64,000 nucleotides of DNA from Planctomycetia bacterium. GTDB lineage: Bacteria > Planctomycetota > Phycisphaerae > Phycisphaerales > SM1A02. How positions within the stretch are numbered: the first letter of the stretch is position 1; every line of letters begins with the position of its first letter. The stretch is from positions 26,539 through 90,538 of the forward strand of contig SXUI01000003.1 in assembly GCA_005790605.1 (NCBI GenBank), in the 5' to 3' direction. Of the stretch, positions 35,444-45,599 are shown one piece after another. A program made the position numbers and the translations under genes. The notes under the pieces are model-generated. The model did no database searches and was not told where the DNA came from. It saw nothing but the letters and a program-made list of their open reading frames with translations.

Positions 35444-36645
35444 CAGAGCTCTGCTTCCCACTTGGTTTTCGGTCGGCAACCGCAGGTGCGTCCATCAAGA
35501 AGGCTGGTCGAGATGACCTCGCGCTGCTCCTCATGCCTGAAGGGGCGACCGCAGCGGCCCTCTTTACGACGAACTTGTTTTGCGCGGCACCGATTCATCT
35601 TTCTCGGCAACACTTGAAGGACTCTCGCGGGCATGCGAGTGCGCTGCTCTTGAATTCCGGCTGCGCGAATGCGGCGACCGGATCCATCGGCGCCAACAAT
35701 GCATCCGCGTGCGTCGAAGGCGTCGCACAAGCGCTCGGTGTTGATGCGCAAAGCGTTCTGGTGAATTCCACCGGCGTCATTGGAACCCAGCTGCCAATGG
35801 ATCGCATTCTTCCGCTCCTCGCGCCACTCGCAGCGGAGGCATCGAATGCTCACGCGCAGGCGAGCCTCGAGCCATATGCGCGGGCGATCATGACGACCGA
35901 TACGCGACCAAAGATGGCGGCTCGTGAGATCCGCGTTGGCGACGCATCTGTTCGCGTGAGTGGTGTCGCCAAGGGTGCGGGCATGATTCACCCGAACATG
36001 GCCACCATGATCGCGGTCGTCATGACGGACGCACAACTCACTGCCAGTGAGCTCGATCAAGTCCTTCGCGTTGCGGCCGATCAGTCCTTCCATCGAATCA
36101 GCGTGGATGGCGACACTTCGACGAACGACTCCCTGTTTGCCTTCGCGTCAGGGCAAGGACCGCGGGTTGAGCTCGCTACCTTGCAAGAGGCAGTGACGGC
36201 GGTGTGCGAAGAACTCGCGCGCATGATCGTGACTGACGGCGAGGGATTCACACGGTCGATGTCAGTGCGCGTCCGTGGCGCGCGAACTCGTTCCGATGCG
36301 ACGACGGTTGCCAAGACTGTCGCACAGAGTCTCCTTGTGCGCTGCGCTGTGACGGGAGGCGATCCAAACTGGGGGCGCATCGTTGCGGCAGCGGGTCGAG
36401 CGGGCATCACATTCGATCCGTCCGAACTTCGCCTTTATGTCGGCGGTACCGAGATCTTCGCACAAGGGCAGCCACTCCTTTGCAACCCAGACACGGTGCG
36501 CGCTGCGTTCAATGGACCACATGTGGACATGGTCATCGACCTCGGAGCAACCATTGGCGTGGAGGCGGAGCTCAACGCTGATGGGTTTCTCACATCCGGC
36601 CTCACGGAAGAGTATGTTCGGCTCAACGCTGACTACACGACTTAG
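35440..36645 (+). CDS. argJ: bifunctional ornithine acetyltransferase/N-acetylglutamate synthase ArgJ
   Basis: A 401-residue protein starting with GTG, sharing GTGA with the argH stop. The self-cleavage signature GAGMIHPNMATMIAV is present: cleavage is before the threonine, which becomes the nucleophile. It moves the acetyl group from N-acetylornithine to glutamate, giving the cyclic arginine pathway. Together with the GNAT domain of ArgH the operon holds two possible acetylglutamate sources. Whether it is mono- or bifunctional cannot be read from sequence alone. Confidence 0.94.
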   Translation: MTELCFPLGFRSATAGASIKKAGRDDLALLLMPEGATAAALFTTNLFCAAPIHLSRQHLKDSRGHASALLLNSGCANAATGSIGANNASACVEGVAQALGVDAQSVLVNSTGVIGTQLPMDRILPLLAPLAAEASNAHAQASLEPYARAIMTTDTRPKMAAREIRVGDASVRVSGVAKGAGMIHPNMATMIAVVMTDAQLTASELDQVLRVAADQSFHRISVDGDTSTNDSLFAFASGQGPRVELATLQEAVTAVCEELARMIVTDGEGFTRSMSVRVRGARTRSDATTVAKTVAQSLLVRCAVTGGDPNWGRIVAAAGRAGITFDPSELRLYVGGTEIFAQGQPLLCNPDTVRAAFNGPHVDMVIDLGATIGVEAELNADGFLTSGLTEEYVRLNADYTT

Positions 36646-36690
36646 GCATCTGCATCAACAGTCGCCGCGGGCGCGTGACAAGAACAAGAA

Positions 36691-36727
36691 CAGCGGGACG
36701 AGCAATGTGAGATTGCGCGCCCCGCTG
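36691..36727. terminator. hairpin between argJ and the convergent chemoreceptor gene
   Basis: CAGCGGG (36691-36697) pairs with CCCGCTG (36721-36727), and inside it GCAAT pairs with ATTGC. On the plus strand the stem is followed by GTTGATTTCTTT. It likely ends the arg operon; on the minus strand it may end the chemoreceptor transcript. Confidence 0.6.
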
Positions 36728-36752
36728 GTTGATTTCTTTGAGATCGGCTGTC

Positions 36753-38891
36753 TTATCCAGAGAATCTCGCGAGCGCTTGTCGAAGTTGCTGCACTTCACT
36801 CGCCGCTTGTTGAGCGCCCGCCGCAACTTCCTGTGACTGACCCGCGGCCTGCTGCGTGCGATTGCTGATGTCAGTGATAGCACGGTCGATCTGCTGAATG
36901 CCACATGCTTGTTCGCGCTGCTCGCTCGCCATTGTGTCGACGGTCTTCGCGACATCTTTCGCTGCCGACACGATCTGCTCAAGCGCTGTGCCAACTTCGG
37001 CGCCGATGCCAACGCCGCGCTTCACTCGCTCATTGCTGGCCTCCACAAGATCTGCGGTCTTGCGGGCCGCTTCACCGGAGCGCGTCGCGAGCGCGCGAAC
37101 CTCCTGTGCAACGACAGCGAAACCACGGCCGGCATCACCTGCGCGAGCGGCTTCCACAGCTGCATTGAGCGCGAGAAGATTCGTTTGAAACGCGATCTCG
37201 TCGATCGCTCGAATGATCTGGCTGATCTCCTTGGAGCTCTTCTCGATCTCCCCGAGCGCTTCGCTCATACGAGACATAGACGCCCCGGCACCTTCAGCTG
37301 CCTCAAGCCCCTGCCCTGCCATGCGCGCAGCATGTTCTGATCGCTTTGCGCCGTCTTGCGTCCGCTGACTGAGTTCCGTCACGGAAGCAGTCATCTCCTC
37401 AAGCGTTGCAGCTTGGCCTGAAGCGACATCGGCGAGTCCTTGGCTTGTTGTGGTGAGACCACCGACACCGGATTGAATCTCGCTCGCGCTCGTTCGCACC
37501 ACGCCGATGGAGTCACGCAGCGCGCTCACGAAGCGATCGAACGCCCCGCCGATGGCTGCAAGCTCATCGTTCCCCGTAAGCGTAGCGCGGGCTGAGAGAT
37601 CCCCACTCTCGAGGCGGCCAAGTCCCGCAACCATCGCGTTCGCGCGTTTCGAAATCCAGCGGCCAATGCCAAGAAACAGCGCAGCAACCACAAGCACGGA
37701 GATTGTGCCAATGGAGATGTTCGCGACAGCGAGTTGCTTCACAGGCGCGAGCACCTCCGCCTCATCGACTCTCGCAAGCATCGCCCAAGAGTGCCCGAGA
37801 AATTCAAATGGCATCGCGGCAGCGAGGTACCGCGTGCCATCGGCGTCATAATCGCAGAAGGCAGGCTTGCCTTCAAATGCTGCATCGACCGCCGTGTTAT
37901 CTCGCCGCGCCTTCAACACGGTCGACTCTTCTGAGAGACGCGTGTTGTTACGCAGAAGCCGATCTGAACCGAGAAGCACGCACTCACCACCGTCGCCAAG
38001 TCCTGCAGCGAGGTTGCACACAGCGTCGAGTTGATCAATCGGAACTTGTGCGGCGACTGCTCCGATCACGACACCATCCTTGAACACCGGGGCCGCAATG
38101 AACCCCGCCGCGGCGCCGTAACTTGGCGCGTACGGAGCGAAGTCACTCGCAATCGCGTTCGGACTTGTGGCGTTGAGTGCAGCCCGCACCGTCACGCCAA
38201 GCGAGGACTTGGCCCATGCACCGTCGAGGAGATTTGTCGCGAAATCAGTCTCTTTGAAGCAGGTGTAGACGACGGTTCCTTCGGTATTCACGAGGAAGAG
38301 GTCGTAGTACTTGAAGCGGTCAAGCACCGCGTGAAATCGTGGATGCAACGATGCGTGCGCGAGACCGTAAAGCGTTCCTTCTGCACCGCCATCAAGCATG
38401 AGTTTCGAACCAATCGGATGCGGATTGCGGGAGATGTACTCCGCTTGAAGTTCCGCCGCGCGATCGAGGGCAGGAATGATCGTCGCTGCGCCGTTCCACT
38501 CTGCGCCACCGTCACGGAAACGCTTCGCGAGTTCGCGTTCGTGATGCGCAATCAGTTCAGCGCGCGCGGCGCCGGCGTCTTTCGCTGGCTCGTGGAAACC
38601 CTCTGTGAGCCGTTCGATGGCCTCGATGGTCGTCGGCTCCCCCGCCATGGACTCGACTTGCGCACGCATGGAGTGTGCCCAAGCAGTGACATTCGCCGCG
38701 CGAGACTCGAGCGTCGCGTGGAGGGCCTGTCGCTGGGCCTCAACCAGAGACGACTCTCCGACTGTGTAACTGCCGTATCCGACGGCTATGGCGACAGCTG
38801 CGACGGCGCACGCGACCACCATCGCAAGGCGCGTGCCGATACGGTGATGCCACTTCGAGAGTGGACGGCGAACTGATGTCTCTGCGCTCAT
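36753..38891 (-). CDS. methyl-accepting chemotaxis protein
   Basis: A 712-residue transducer. First membrane span about 22-43 ([20 protein letters not shown]), a large periplasmic sensor domain (about 45-390) of the double-Cache type, a second span near 395-415 ([19 protein letters not shown]), HAMP (about 415-470), and the cytoplasmic signalling domain. The hairpin tip is conserved: [20 protein letters not shown] with [15 protein letters not shown]. Ligand unknown. It would signal to CheA/CheW, none of which are in the window. pheS lies upstream on the same strand, 234 nt away. Confidence 0.93.
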   Translation of the reverse strand: MSAETSVRRPLSKWHHRIGTRLAMVVACAVAAVAIAVGYGSYTVGESSLVEAQRQALHATLESRAANVTAWAHSMRAQVESMAGEPTTIEAIERLTEGFHEPAKDAGAARAELIAHHERELAKRFRDGGAEWNGAATIIPALDRAAELQAEYISRNPHPIGSKLMLDGGAEGTLYGLAHASLHPRFHAVLDRFKYYDLFLVNTEGTVVYTCFKETDFATNLLDGAWAKSSLGVTVRAALNATSPNAIASDFAPYAPSYGAAAGFIAAPVFKDGVVIGAVAAQVPIDQLDAVCNLAAGLGDGGECVLLGSDRLLRNNTRLSEESTVLKARRDNTAVDAAFEGKPAFCDYDADGTRYLAAAMPFEFLGHSWAMLARVDEAEVLAPVKQLAVANISIGTISVLVVAALFLGIGRWISKRANAMVAGLGRLESGDLSARATLTGNDELAAIGGAFDRFVSALRDSIGVVRTSASEIQSGVGGLTTTSQGLADVASGQAATLEEMTASVTELSQRTQDGAKRSEHAARMAGQGLEAAEGAGASMSRMSEALGEIEKSSKEISQIIRAIDEIAFQTNLLALNAAVEAARAGDAGRGFAVVAQEVRALATRSGEAARKTADLVEASNERVKRGVGIGAEVGTALEQIVSAAKDVAKTVDTMASEQREQACGIQQIDRAITDISNRTQQAAGQSQEVAAGAQQAASEVQQLRQALARFSG

Positions 38892-39125
38892 GGATGGGAT
38901 CTCCGAGTGTGAAAACTGCGAGCAATAGGATCGATGGTCTCAACTTCGGAGATTCACAGACCAAACTGCGGTGATCGTGCGGACGCTTCAGGCGATTAGG
39001 GAATTCGCCTTACCCGCTATCGCGATTGCGACCCTTACCGAGTCACGGTGCCACTCGGAGTGCAGCCAAAATCGCGCCGCATCGCAGGCGCGTGCACTTC
39101 AAGGATGAAAGTGGCAACCGGCGCG

Positions 39126-40121
39126 CTACGCGAACTGGCGCAAGAAGCGCGCGTCATTCTCAAAGAGAAGTCGGATATCGGTAATCCCGTAGCGGCGCAT
39201 CGCGACGCGCTCGATCCCCAATCCGAACGCGAAGCCCGTCCACTCCTCAGGGTCGATGCCAACGGCGCTGAGCACATTCGGATCGACCATTCCGCACCCG
39301 CCGAGCTCGACCCACTTCCACTCTCCCTTGATACGCATTTTCATATCGAGTTCCGCGGAGGGTTCGGTGAATGGAAAGAAGCTCGGTCGCATCCGGACCT
39401 CTGCTTCTGGACCAAAGAAGGACTTTGCGAACTGTACGAGTGTTGTCTTCAGGTCCACCATCGAGACCCCTCGATCGATGCAGAGACCTTCCACCTGATG
39501 GAACATGGAGTAGTGCGTGGCGTCGTGCGTGTCCGGACGGTAGACGCGGCCGATCGCAATAACCTTGAGAGGCGGCTTCTGCGATTCCATCGCGCGAATC
39601 TGCACCGTTGATGTCTGGGTGCGAAGAAGCAGCTTTCCAGCTGCCGCACCACCGAGATAAAAGTTGTCCGCTGGTCCGCGAGCTGGATGACCGGCTGGAA
39701 TGTTGAGTGCGTTGAAGTTGTGCCACTCGTCCTCAAGTTCCGGTCCGTCAGCGATCGCGAAACCCATCCGAGCGAAGACATCAACAATCTCTTCGATCGT
39801 CCTCGCGATCACATGCCGACAACCCTGCGGCAATGCAACACCAGGCTCCGTGACATCGATAGCCGGCCCCTTCACCACTTCACCGAGGTTGTTCTTGCGC
39901 TCGTCGAATGCTGCTTCGAGTGCGCTCTTGCACTGATTCAATCGCGCGCCCACGGCTGGCTTCAGTTCCTTCGAGACGCTCTTCAAACCTTGCATGAACT
40001 CACGGAGGGCGCCCTGCGGACCGAGGTAGGTCGACTTCCATGCGTCGAGTGCGTTCGGGTCGGTGAGTGCCGACAAGGCCTCGAGCGCGGCGCGTTCCTT
40101 CGCTTCAATATCGGCGAGCAT
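39126..40121 (-). CDS. pheS: phenylalanyl-tRNA synthetase alpha subunit
   Basis: 331 residues from the ATG at 40121; an upstream in-frame ATG at 40238 would run through the rplQ terminator. N-terminal coiled coil, then the class II core: IAIGRVYRPDTHDATHYSMF (motif 2 region) and GFAFGLGIERVAMRRYGI (motif 3). The alpha subunit aminoacylates tRNA-Phe with PheT. pheT is not downstream, unusual for this gene pair. A terminator of the ribosomal operon lies about 72 nt before its start. Confidence 0.96.
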   Translation of the reverse strand: MLADIEAKERAALEALSALTDPNALDAWKSTYLGPQGALREFMQGLKSVSKELKPAVGARLNQCKSALEAAFDERKNNLGEVVKGPAIDVTEPGVALPQGCRHVIARTIEEIVDVFARMGFAIADGPELEDEWHNFNALNIPAGHPARGPADNFYLGGAAAGKLLLRTQTSTVQIRAMESQKPPLKVIAIGRVYRPDTHDATHYSMFHQVEGLCIDRGVSMVDLKTTLVQFAKSFFGPEAEVRMRPSFFPFTEPSAELDMKMRIKGEWKWVELGGCGMVDPNVLSAVGIDPEEWTGFAFGLGIERVAMRRYGITDIRLLFENDARFLRQFA

Positions 40122-40192
40122 GCCGCGAGTGTATCGGGACGCGCGTGGTTCCTCGTACGCGTCAAGCCAAGAGCGCAGCTCCGTGGTGCAAG

Positions 40193-40225
40193 AAAAACCC
40201 ACCCGAAAGCTTGCTCTCGGGTGGG
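40193..40225 (-). terminator. intrinsic terminator of the S10-spc-alpha operon
   Basis: Read on the minus strand: CCCACCCGA and TCGGGTGGG pair perfectly (40225-40217 and 40206-40198) around a 10-nt loop, followed by TTTTTC. It lies 52 nt past the rplQ stop and ends the ribosomal operon. Confidence 0.88.
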
Positions 40226-40277
40226 GAAGAACTGACACAAACTGAATGGCGCTGCATCGCGGCGCGCCGCGACTTTA

Positions 40278-40889
40278 TCACTCAGCCGCAGCGGACTCAG
40301 AGCCGGCGGCGCTTCCCTTCTTGCGAAGTTCAGCGGCGTACGCAGTCCGACGATCCGCTGAGCGGCGGCGGTTCGAACGGCGACCGCTCACCTGCGGACC
40401 ATCCTCCTTGCCGACGAGTTGCAGAAGCACGAGGTCGGTGCCGTCGCCAAGGCGGTGCTTGTCGAGTTTCACGATGCGGGTGTACCCACCAGCGCGTCCC
40501 TCAAAGAGTGGCGCAACTTTGGTGAGGATGTGCTGCACAAGGCGAGGAGCCTTGCGAATCTCGCCGTAACGATTGAACTCGATGCTGTCGGCCGATGCGA
40601 TCTCGAAGAACGGATTCGTTCGCTTCGACTCCGGCACGCTCGGATCAGCAGCCCACGCGTGGATCTTGCGATCCGTGAGTGTCGCGGTGATGCGTCGACG
40701 GGTATTGAGACCGGTCGAACCCTTCGCGAGGGTGATGAGCTTCTCGACGAATGGCTGCACAGCCTTCGCCTTCGCGAAGGTCGTCTCAATCTGACCGTGC
40801 TCGAAGAGACCCGCCGCCAGATTGCGCAGCATGGCGCGACGGTGGTCTTCCTTCACACAGAGTTGTCTACCGAATACACGATGACGCAT
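40278..40889 (-). CDS. rplQ: ribosomal protein L17 with an internal insertion and a C-terminal extension
   Basis: 203 residues against about 127 in E. coli. The N-terminal MRHRVFGRQLCVKEDHRRAM and the later RAGGYTRIVKLDKHRLGD are canonical. An extra segment of about 35 residues (around 72-107, HAWAADPSVPESKRTNPFF onwards) separates the two halves, and there is a basic, Ser/Ala-rich tail of about 40 residues. Last gene of the alpha segment, 98 nt after rpoA. Insertions in L17 appear to be lineage-specific. Confidence 0.95.
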   Translation of the reverse strand: MRHRVFGRQLCVKEDHRRAMLRNLAAGLFEHGQIETTFAKAKAVQPFVEKLITLAKGSTGLNTRRRITATLTDRKIHAWAADPSVPESKRTNPFFEIASADSIEFNRYGEIRKAPRLVQHILTKVAPLFEGRAGGYTRIVKLDKHRLGDGTDLVLLQLVGKEDGPQVSGRRSNRRRSADRRTAYAAELRKKGSAAGSESAAAE

Positions 40890-40987
40890 GTTGATTACCT
40901 CAGGCGTTGAATGCCGTCATCACGACGGCGAGAATTCAGTCAAATCAGAACACAACACAATCAGCGGACCGGCGTCCGCCGTTGGAT

Positions 40988-41986
40988 TTAGGACGGGAGC
41001 ATTCCTTCTGGAACCTGCATACCAAGGTGGAGGCCAAACTGTGCGAGCTGCTGTTCCACTTCCTTGAGAGAGGTCTTGCCAAAGCTTCGGACGCCCAAGA
41101 GGTCGTCTTCGGTTCGGCACACCAACTCAGCGATCGTGGCGATGCGGGCGGTCTCAAGGCAATTGCTTGCGCGCACCGACAACTGCAACTCGCTCACCGG
41201 CAACTGGAGTTTGCGAAGGAACTCGCCGTCCGTTGCGGTTTGCTGTGCAACATCTTCAGAGACGATCGCAGAACCGATCTCCTCAAACTGCACGAATGGA
41301 TTGAGGTGCTTGCGCAGGATCTTGCTTGCCTCGACGAGCGCCATCTCAGGAGAGACGGTGCCGTTGGTCCAGATGTCGAGCACGAGGCGCTGATAGGTCG
41401 TCTTCTGACCAACGCGCGTGTCCTCGCAATGGAAACGAACGCGTTGCACGGGCGAGAAGATCGCATCGATCTCAATCTCTCCGATGCACTGTTCGCCCTT
41501 CGAGAATTGCTCGCTCGCTGGCATATAGCCGCGACCGCGGGCGACGGTGAACTCGACGCCAAAGTCGACCTTGTCGGTCAGGGTTGCAATGACCTTCTCT
41601 GGATTGTGAATCTCCACGGACGAATCACACTCGATGAGGTCTGCGGTGACATCGCCAGGACCGGTCGCTTCAAGGCGAAGCGTCTTGGTCTCAGCGTCAC
41701 CAGACATCGAAACGATGACGCCCTTGATGTTCAGAATGATGTCGGTGACATCTTCAAGCACACCGGGGAGAGACGAGAATTCGTGCTCGATGCCAGTGAT
41801 GCGCACCTTGGTGATCGCTGCGCCCTCGATGGAGGACAACAGGACGCGCCGAAGGCTGTTGCCAATGGTCGTACCGAAACCCGGCTCGAACGGCTCGATG
41901 ATGAACCGACCGAAGGTTGGGGTGTAGCTCTTCGAGTCTTTGACGACTCGTGACGGAAGTTCAAGACCGCGCCATCGAACATGCAT
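40988..41986 (-). CDS. rpoA: RNA polymerase alpha subunit
   Basis: A 332-residue protein. The N-terminal assembly domain has FEPGFGTTIGNSLRRVLLSS and the C-terminal DNA-binding domain ends with TEDDLLGVRSFGKTSLKEVE, the helix-hairpin-helix that reads UP elements. Standard length. rpsK is upstream with a 179-nt gap, without rpsD between, and rplQ is downstream. Confidence 0.98.
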   Translation of the reverse strand: MHVRWRGLELPSRVVKDSKSYTPTFGRFIIEPFEPGFGTTIGNSLRRVLLSSIEGAAITKVRITGIEHEFSSLPGVLEDVTDIILNIKGVIVSMSGDAETKTLRLEATGPGDVTADLIECDSSVEIHNPEKVIATLTDKVDFGVEFTVARGRGYMPASEQFSKGEQCIGEIEIDAIFSPVQRVRFHCEDTRVGQKTTYQRLVLDIWTNGTVSPEMALVEASKILRKHLNPFVQFEEIGSAIVSEDVAQQTATDGEFLRKLQLPVSELQLSVRASNCLETARIATIAELVCRTEDDLLGVRSFGKTSLKEVEQQLAQFGLHLGMQVPEGMLPS

Positions 41987-42165
41987 AGTGCAAACTCCAA
42001 GTACCAGCAGGACCTTCGAAAAGGTGGTTCAGACTGCCTCTCGGTGCCTACCACCCTGCTGGGCAGTGGCAAGCGACCTTCTTTGCAGCGAACCCAACAC
42101 GGAAACCAAACGATGCGGACGACAAACAGACGATGGCGCAGAAGCGCCACCGAGATAATCAAGAC

Positions 42166-42564
42166 TTAGACGCGACGCTTCTTTGGCGCGCGGCAACCGT
42201 TGTGTGGAATGCCAGTGTGGTCTTCGATCGCAGTGACCTTGACGCCGTTGGCAACGAGCGCGGTAATCGCGCTCTCGCGGCCCGGGCCTGGGCCCTTCAC
42301 GCGAACTTCGACTTCCTTCAAACCAACGCGCTTCGCCTTCGAAACGGCCTTCTCCGAGGCGCGAGACGCCGCGAAGGGAGTGGACTTACGTGCACCCTTG
42401 AATCCGACGGTGCCCGCGGAGTCCTGCGCGATCACATCACCGTTGGTATCCGTGATCGCAACAATGGTGTTGTTGAAAGTCGCATTGATGTGCACGATGC
42501 CGCGCACGACGGACTTGCGCACCTTGCTCTTCTTCGTGGGGGTAGTTGTTGCAGGCGTTGACAT
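42166..42564 (-). CDS. rpsK: ribosomal protein S11
   Basis: 132 residues with a short Thr/Lys-rich N-terminus and the conserved [20 protein letters not shown], and C-terminal [18 protein letters not shown]. Platform protein of the 30S subunit. It lies in the usual rpsM-rpsK order; rpsD is missing after it. Confidence 0.98.
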   Translation of the reverse strand: MSTPATTTPTKKSKVRKSVVRGIVHINATFNNTIVAITDTNGDVIAQDSAGTVGFKGARKSTPFAASRASEKAVSKAKRVGLKEVEVRVKGPGPGRESAITALVANGVKVTAIEDHTGIPHNGCRAPKKRRV

Positions 42565-42646
42565 GGGTGAATTGCTTTCGTCAGAAAATCAGATGCGGTC
42601 GTGAGCGCTCCGCGCTCTGAGGTGTGGTGTGAGCAAGCGCTATCGA

Positions 42647-43024
42647 TTAGCCCTTCACACCCTTCTTGCCAGCGACAGTCTTCTTGCGACCCTTGCGCGT
42701 GCGCGAGTTCGAGCGCGTGCGCTGTCCATGCACTGGGAGGCTGCGACGATGACGATCACCGCGCCAGCACTTGATGTCCTTGAGGCGTTGGATGTCTTGT
42801 GCCATCTGGCGACGAAGCGCACCTTCAACGATGAACTCCGTGTCGATGATCGCGGTGATCGCAGCGACTTCAGCTTCCTTGAGGTCGTTGGTTCGGCGAT
42901 CTGGATCGATACCGACTTTGTTGAGAATGTCGAGCGCTGTCTTGCGTCCGATCCCATGGATGTAGGGGAGCGAGAAAGCAATCTTCTTCTTCTCTGGGAT
43001 GTCGATGCCGGCGATACGGGGCAT
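42647..43024 (-). CDS. rpsM: ribosomal protein S13
   Basis: 125 residues from the ATG at 43024, matching the usual MPRIAGIDIPEKKK start; the frame is open further upstream as a shadow. Contains IHGIGRKTALDIL and C-terminal HGQRTRSNSRTRKG. Head protein of the 30S subunit that contacts tRNA. Between rpmJ and rpsK. Confidence 0.98.
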   Translation of the reverse strand: MPRIAGIDIPEKKKIAFSLPYIHGIGRKTALDILNKVGIDPDRRTNDLKEAEVAAITAIIDTEFIVEGALRRQMAQDIQRLKDIKCWRGDRHRRSLPVHGQRTRSNSRTRKGRKKTVAGKKGVKG

Positions 43025-43115
43025 GGTGTTAGTCCTTCTGCTGAGCGAACCCGCGCGAGATGGAATGCGGGTCTTGGAGTGAGTCGTCGTGAATTGAGAA
43101 AATCTGGGTTTCGAA

Positions 43116-43232
43116 TCAACCCTGCCGTTGCTTGAGGCGTGGGTTCTTCTTGTTAATGACAAATCGCTTGCCCTTGCGGACGACGATCTGACAGTCTTGT
43201 GTGCGGCGCTTGATGCTCGAGCGAACCTTCAT
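43116..43232 (-). CDS. rpmJ: ribosomal protein L36, zinc-ligand-poor form
   Basis: 38 residues, [18 protein letters not shown] to RLKQRQG, short enough to be missed by length filters. Length and ends match L36. Of the four usual zinc ligands (Cys11, Cys14, Cys27, His33) only Cys14 remains; the others are Thr11, Asn27 and Leu33. So this is a zinc-independent (C-) form with one left-over cysteine. Lies between infA and rpsM, the standard position. Confidence 0.93.
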   Translation of the reverse strand: MKVRSSIKRRTQDCQIVVRKGKRFVINKKNPRLKQRQG

Positions 43233-43330
43233 AGTGGGCCTCTTGCTGTGCTATCGAGTGGACTTCAGAACTTCAGTGGAATCAAGACATTAGGCAACGA
43301 ATCGAACTGTACTATCGCGAAAGGGCATGC

Positions 43331-43546
43331 TCAGAAACGGTAGATGATGCGCCCCTTCGTCATGTCGTATGGGCTCATTTCAATCGTGACACGGTCTCCT
43401 GGCAGGATGCGGATAAAGAACTTTCTCATCTTGCCGCTGACATACGCCAAGATTTCTTGGTCGTTCTGCAGGCGAACTCGGAACTTTGCGTCCGGGAGCG
43501 CTTCGGTAACTTCGGCGTCAAGTGTGATTTTGTCTTCTTTGGCCAT
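43331..43546 (-). CDS. infA: translation initiation factor IF-1
   Basis: 71 residues, full OB fold: [39 protein letters not shown], and [11 protein letters not shown] at the end. It binds the A site during initiation with IF-2 and IF-3. It lies 77 nt after secY. adk and map, often found between secY and infA, are absent. Confidence 0.98.
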   Translation of the reverse strand: MAKEDKITLDAEVTEALPDAKFRVRLQNDQEILAYVSGKMRKFFIRILPGDRVTIEMSPYDMTKGRIIYRF

Positions 43547-43623
43547 TCAACCTTCTACTGACACTTGGACTTACGCGGAACTTGCGATTGCTGCCCTCTA
43601 AACAGGAGACACTGCGGCGGGCC

Positions 43624-45045
43624 TTACCCCTTGGCGCTGCGTACGCGCGGTGCGCGATCCCCAACGCCCTTGGAGAGAAACCCTGAATAGTTGCGCATGA
43701 GCAGGTTGGCTTCGATCCGTTGAATCAGATCGAGACCAACGCTCACGACGATGAGCAGGCCGGTTCCTCCGAGGAACTGGCTGACATTGAACGGAATTCC
43801 CATCTGCGACGAGACGACCGTGGGAATGATTGCGATTGCTGCCAAGAATCCGCCACCGACATAGGTGATGCGTTCCATCACCTGCTCGAGGTACTCCGCG
43901 GTGTAGGGACCGGGACGGATTCCAGGGATGAAACTGCCATGCTGCTTGAGCTGCTTCGCCATTTCGTCTGGCGAGAACTGGACCGTCGTCCAGAAGTAGC
44001 TGAAGAAGAAGATCATGCCGATCTCGCAGAGCACATAGAGGTAACCGCTGTTCTCGAAGTTCGACGAGAGGAAACTCGTCGTCGAGCTCCACCAGTTCGC
44101 TTCACCGGAAGCGCGAGCGGAATCCGCCAGAAGCCCGAAGACCCACGACGGGAAAACCATCAGCGAACTTGCGAACACGATCGGCATGACGCCGGCATGG
44201 TTGAGTCGAAGCGGGAGATAGTGGCGCTGACCACCGAAGACTTTTCGTCCGCGAGTGTGCTTCGCTTGCTGAATCAGAATGCGTCGCTGAGCCACAGTGA
44301 TGACCACTGCTCCAGCCACGACGAAGAGGAAGCCACCGATCAGGAGGAGCAGGCCGATGGGGCCAAGCTTGCCCGCTTCGCTGCTCTGAATGGATGGATC
44401 GAAACTCGAGACGACCCAGTCAATCGCGCTCGGCATGCGGGCGAGGATGCCCGCGGTGAGGATGAGCGAGACGCCGTTTCCGATGCCGTGCTTGTCGATC
44501 TGCTCGCCAAGCCACATCAAGAAGAGACTACCTGCGGTCAGCGCAAAGATGCCGGCGAGATAGAAGTTGAAAAGACCAGCCGTCGTTTCAAGGTATTGAG
44601 GCTGTACGAGGTTCGAAGTCACCAGGTATTGCAGCCACATGTATCCCTGCAAGATGCAGAGACCCACGGTTGCATACCGCGTCCATTCCATAATCTTCTG
44701 CTGTCCGCTCGCGCCTTCCTTCTTCAGTTCTTGGAACATCGGAAGCACAGTCGTGAGCAGCTGGAAGATGATGCCGGCCGTGATGTACGGCATGATGCCG
44801 AGGCCGAAGATCGTTGACTGCTGGAGGCTGCCGCCGGAGAAGATCGATGCGTACTCGAGGATTCGACCGAATCCGCTCGTCTCGCCTTGCGTGGCTTTCT
44901 GCGCAGCGTCATGGAGCTGCTGCTGATCAACGCCAAGCAATGGAATCCAGAAACCGACGCGATAAATCGCAAGCATGCCGAGCGTGAAGAACACGCGACG
45001 GCGCAGGTCTGGAATCTTGAAGATGTTCGCGAAGGCTTGAATCAT
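43624..45045 (-). CDS. secY: SecY, protein translocase channel subunit
   Basis: A 473-residue protein with ten membrane helices. It starts MIQAFANIFKIPDLRRRVFF and contains IMEWTRYATVGLCILQGYM, and the cytoplasmic loop GQRHYLPLRLNHAGVMPIVF. The last helix precedes a basic tail (GDRAPRVRSAKG). It forms the channel with SecE and SecG. Follows rplO; the lipid-facing helices are of usual length. Confidence 0.97.
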   Translation of the reverse strand: MIQAFANIFKIPDLRRRVFFTLGMLAIYRVGFWIPLLGVDQQQLHDAAQKATQGETSGFGRILEYASIFSGGSLQQSTIFGLGIMPYITAGIIFQLLTTVLPMFQELKKEGASGQQKIMEWTRYATVGLCILQGYMWLQYLVTSNLVQPQYLETTAGLFNFYLAGIFALTAGSLFLMWLGEQIDKHGIGNGVSLILTAGILARMPSAIDWVVSSFDPSIQSSEAGKLGPIGLLLLIGGFLFVVAGAVVITVAQRRILIQQAKHTRGRKVFGGQRHYLPLRLNHAGVMPIVFASSLMVFPSWVFGLLADSARASGEANWWSSTTSFLSSNFENSGYLYVLCEIGMIFFFSYFWTTVQFSPDEMAKQLKQHGSFIPGIRPGPYTAEYLEQVMERITYVGGGFLAAIAIIPTVVSSQMGIPFNVSQFLGGTGLLIVVSVGLDLIQRIEANLLMRNYSGFLSKGVGDRAPRVRSAKG

Positions 45046-45143
45046 GCTTGTCGAGATCTCAGAGACTTGGACTCAGACGGCGGACACTGCGCTGACGACG
45101 ACCCGCTGGCCTGGCGACCCGCGCTCCGCGTCGGCGCAAACCA

Positions 45144-45599
45144 TCACTTCGCAACAACCAATGTGGCAACGCCACCGGCTGCTTCGATCTTGGACTTCGC
45201 GGACTCGCTGAACTTGCCCGCCACGAAGGTGAGCTTCTTGGCGATGTCGCCATGACCGAGCACCTTGAGAGGAAGTCGGGTGTTCTTCACGAGGCCGAGC
45301 TTGGCGCAGAGTGCGAGGTCAACCGTCGTACCTGCTTCCACCACTTCAGCCACCTGGCTGACATTGACAACGTGATAGTCCGTGCGGAAACCAGTGTTCT
45401 TGAAGCCGCGCTTGGGGAAGCGGCGAGCGAACGGCGTTTGACCGCCTTCGTAGGAAGGACGACTCGTCCAACCTGCGCGGCTCTTCGCACCGTTATGTCC
45501 GCGAGTTGAGGTGCCACCGATACCGGAGCCCTCACCGCGTCCGACGCGCTTGCGCTTCTTGTTTGCTCCCGCCTTGGCGGTGATGTCATGGATCATCAT
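45144..45599 (-). CDS. rplO: ribosomal protein L15
   Basis: About 151 residues from ATG 45599 (a second ATG follows directly). Contains RVGRGEGSGIGGTSTRGHNG, the conserved N-terminal basic/Gly-rich segment, and VVNVSQVAEVVEAG. CGGAG lies 10 nt upstream of the ATG. Between rpsE and secY; rpmD (L30), normally upstream, is not found in the 118-nt gap. Confidence 0.96.
   Translation of the reverse strand: MMIHDITAKAGANKKRKRVGRGEGSGIGGTSTRGHNGAKSRAGWTSRPSYEGGQTPFARRFPKRGFKNTGFRTDYHVVNVSQVAEVVEAGTTVDLALCAKLGLVKNTRLPLKVLGHGDIAKKLTFVAGKFSESAKSKIEAAGGVATLVVAK

Noticed and set aside
43720..44817. 365-codon plus-strand frame across secY
   Set aside because: Antisense shadow, charged low-complexity composition, no family resemblance.
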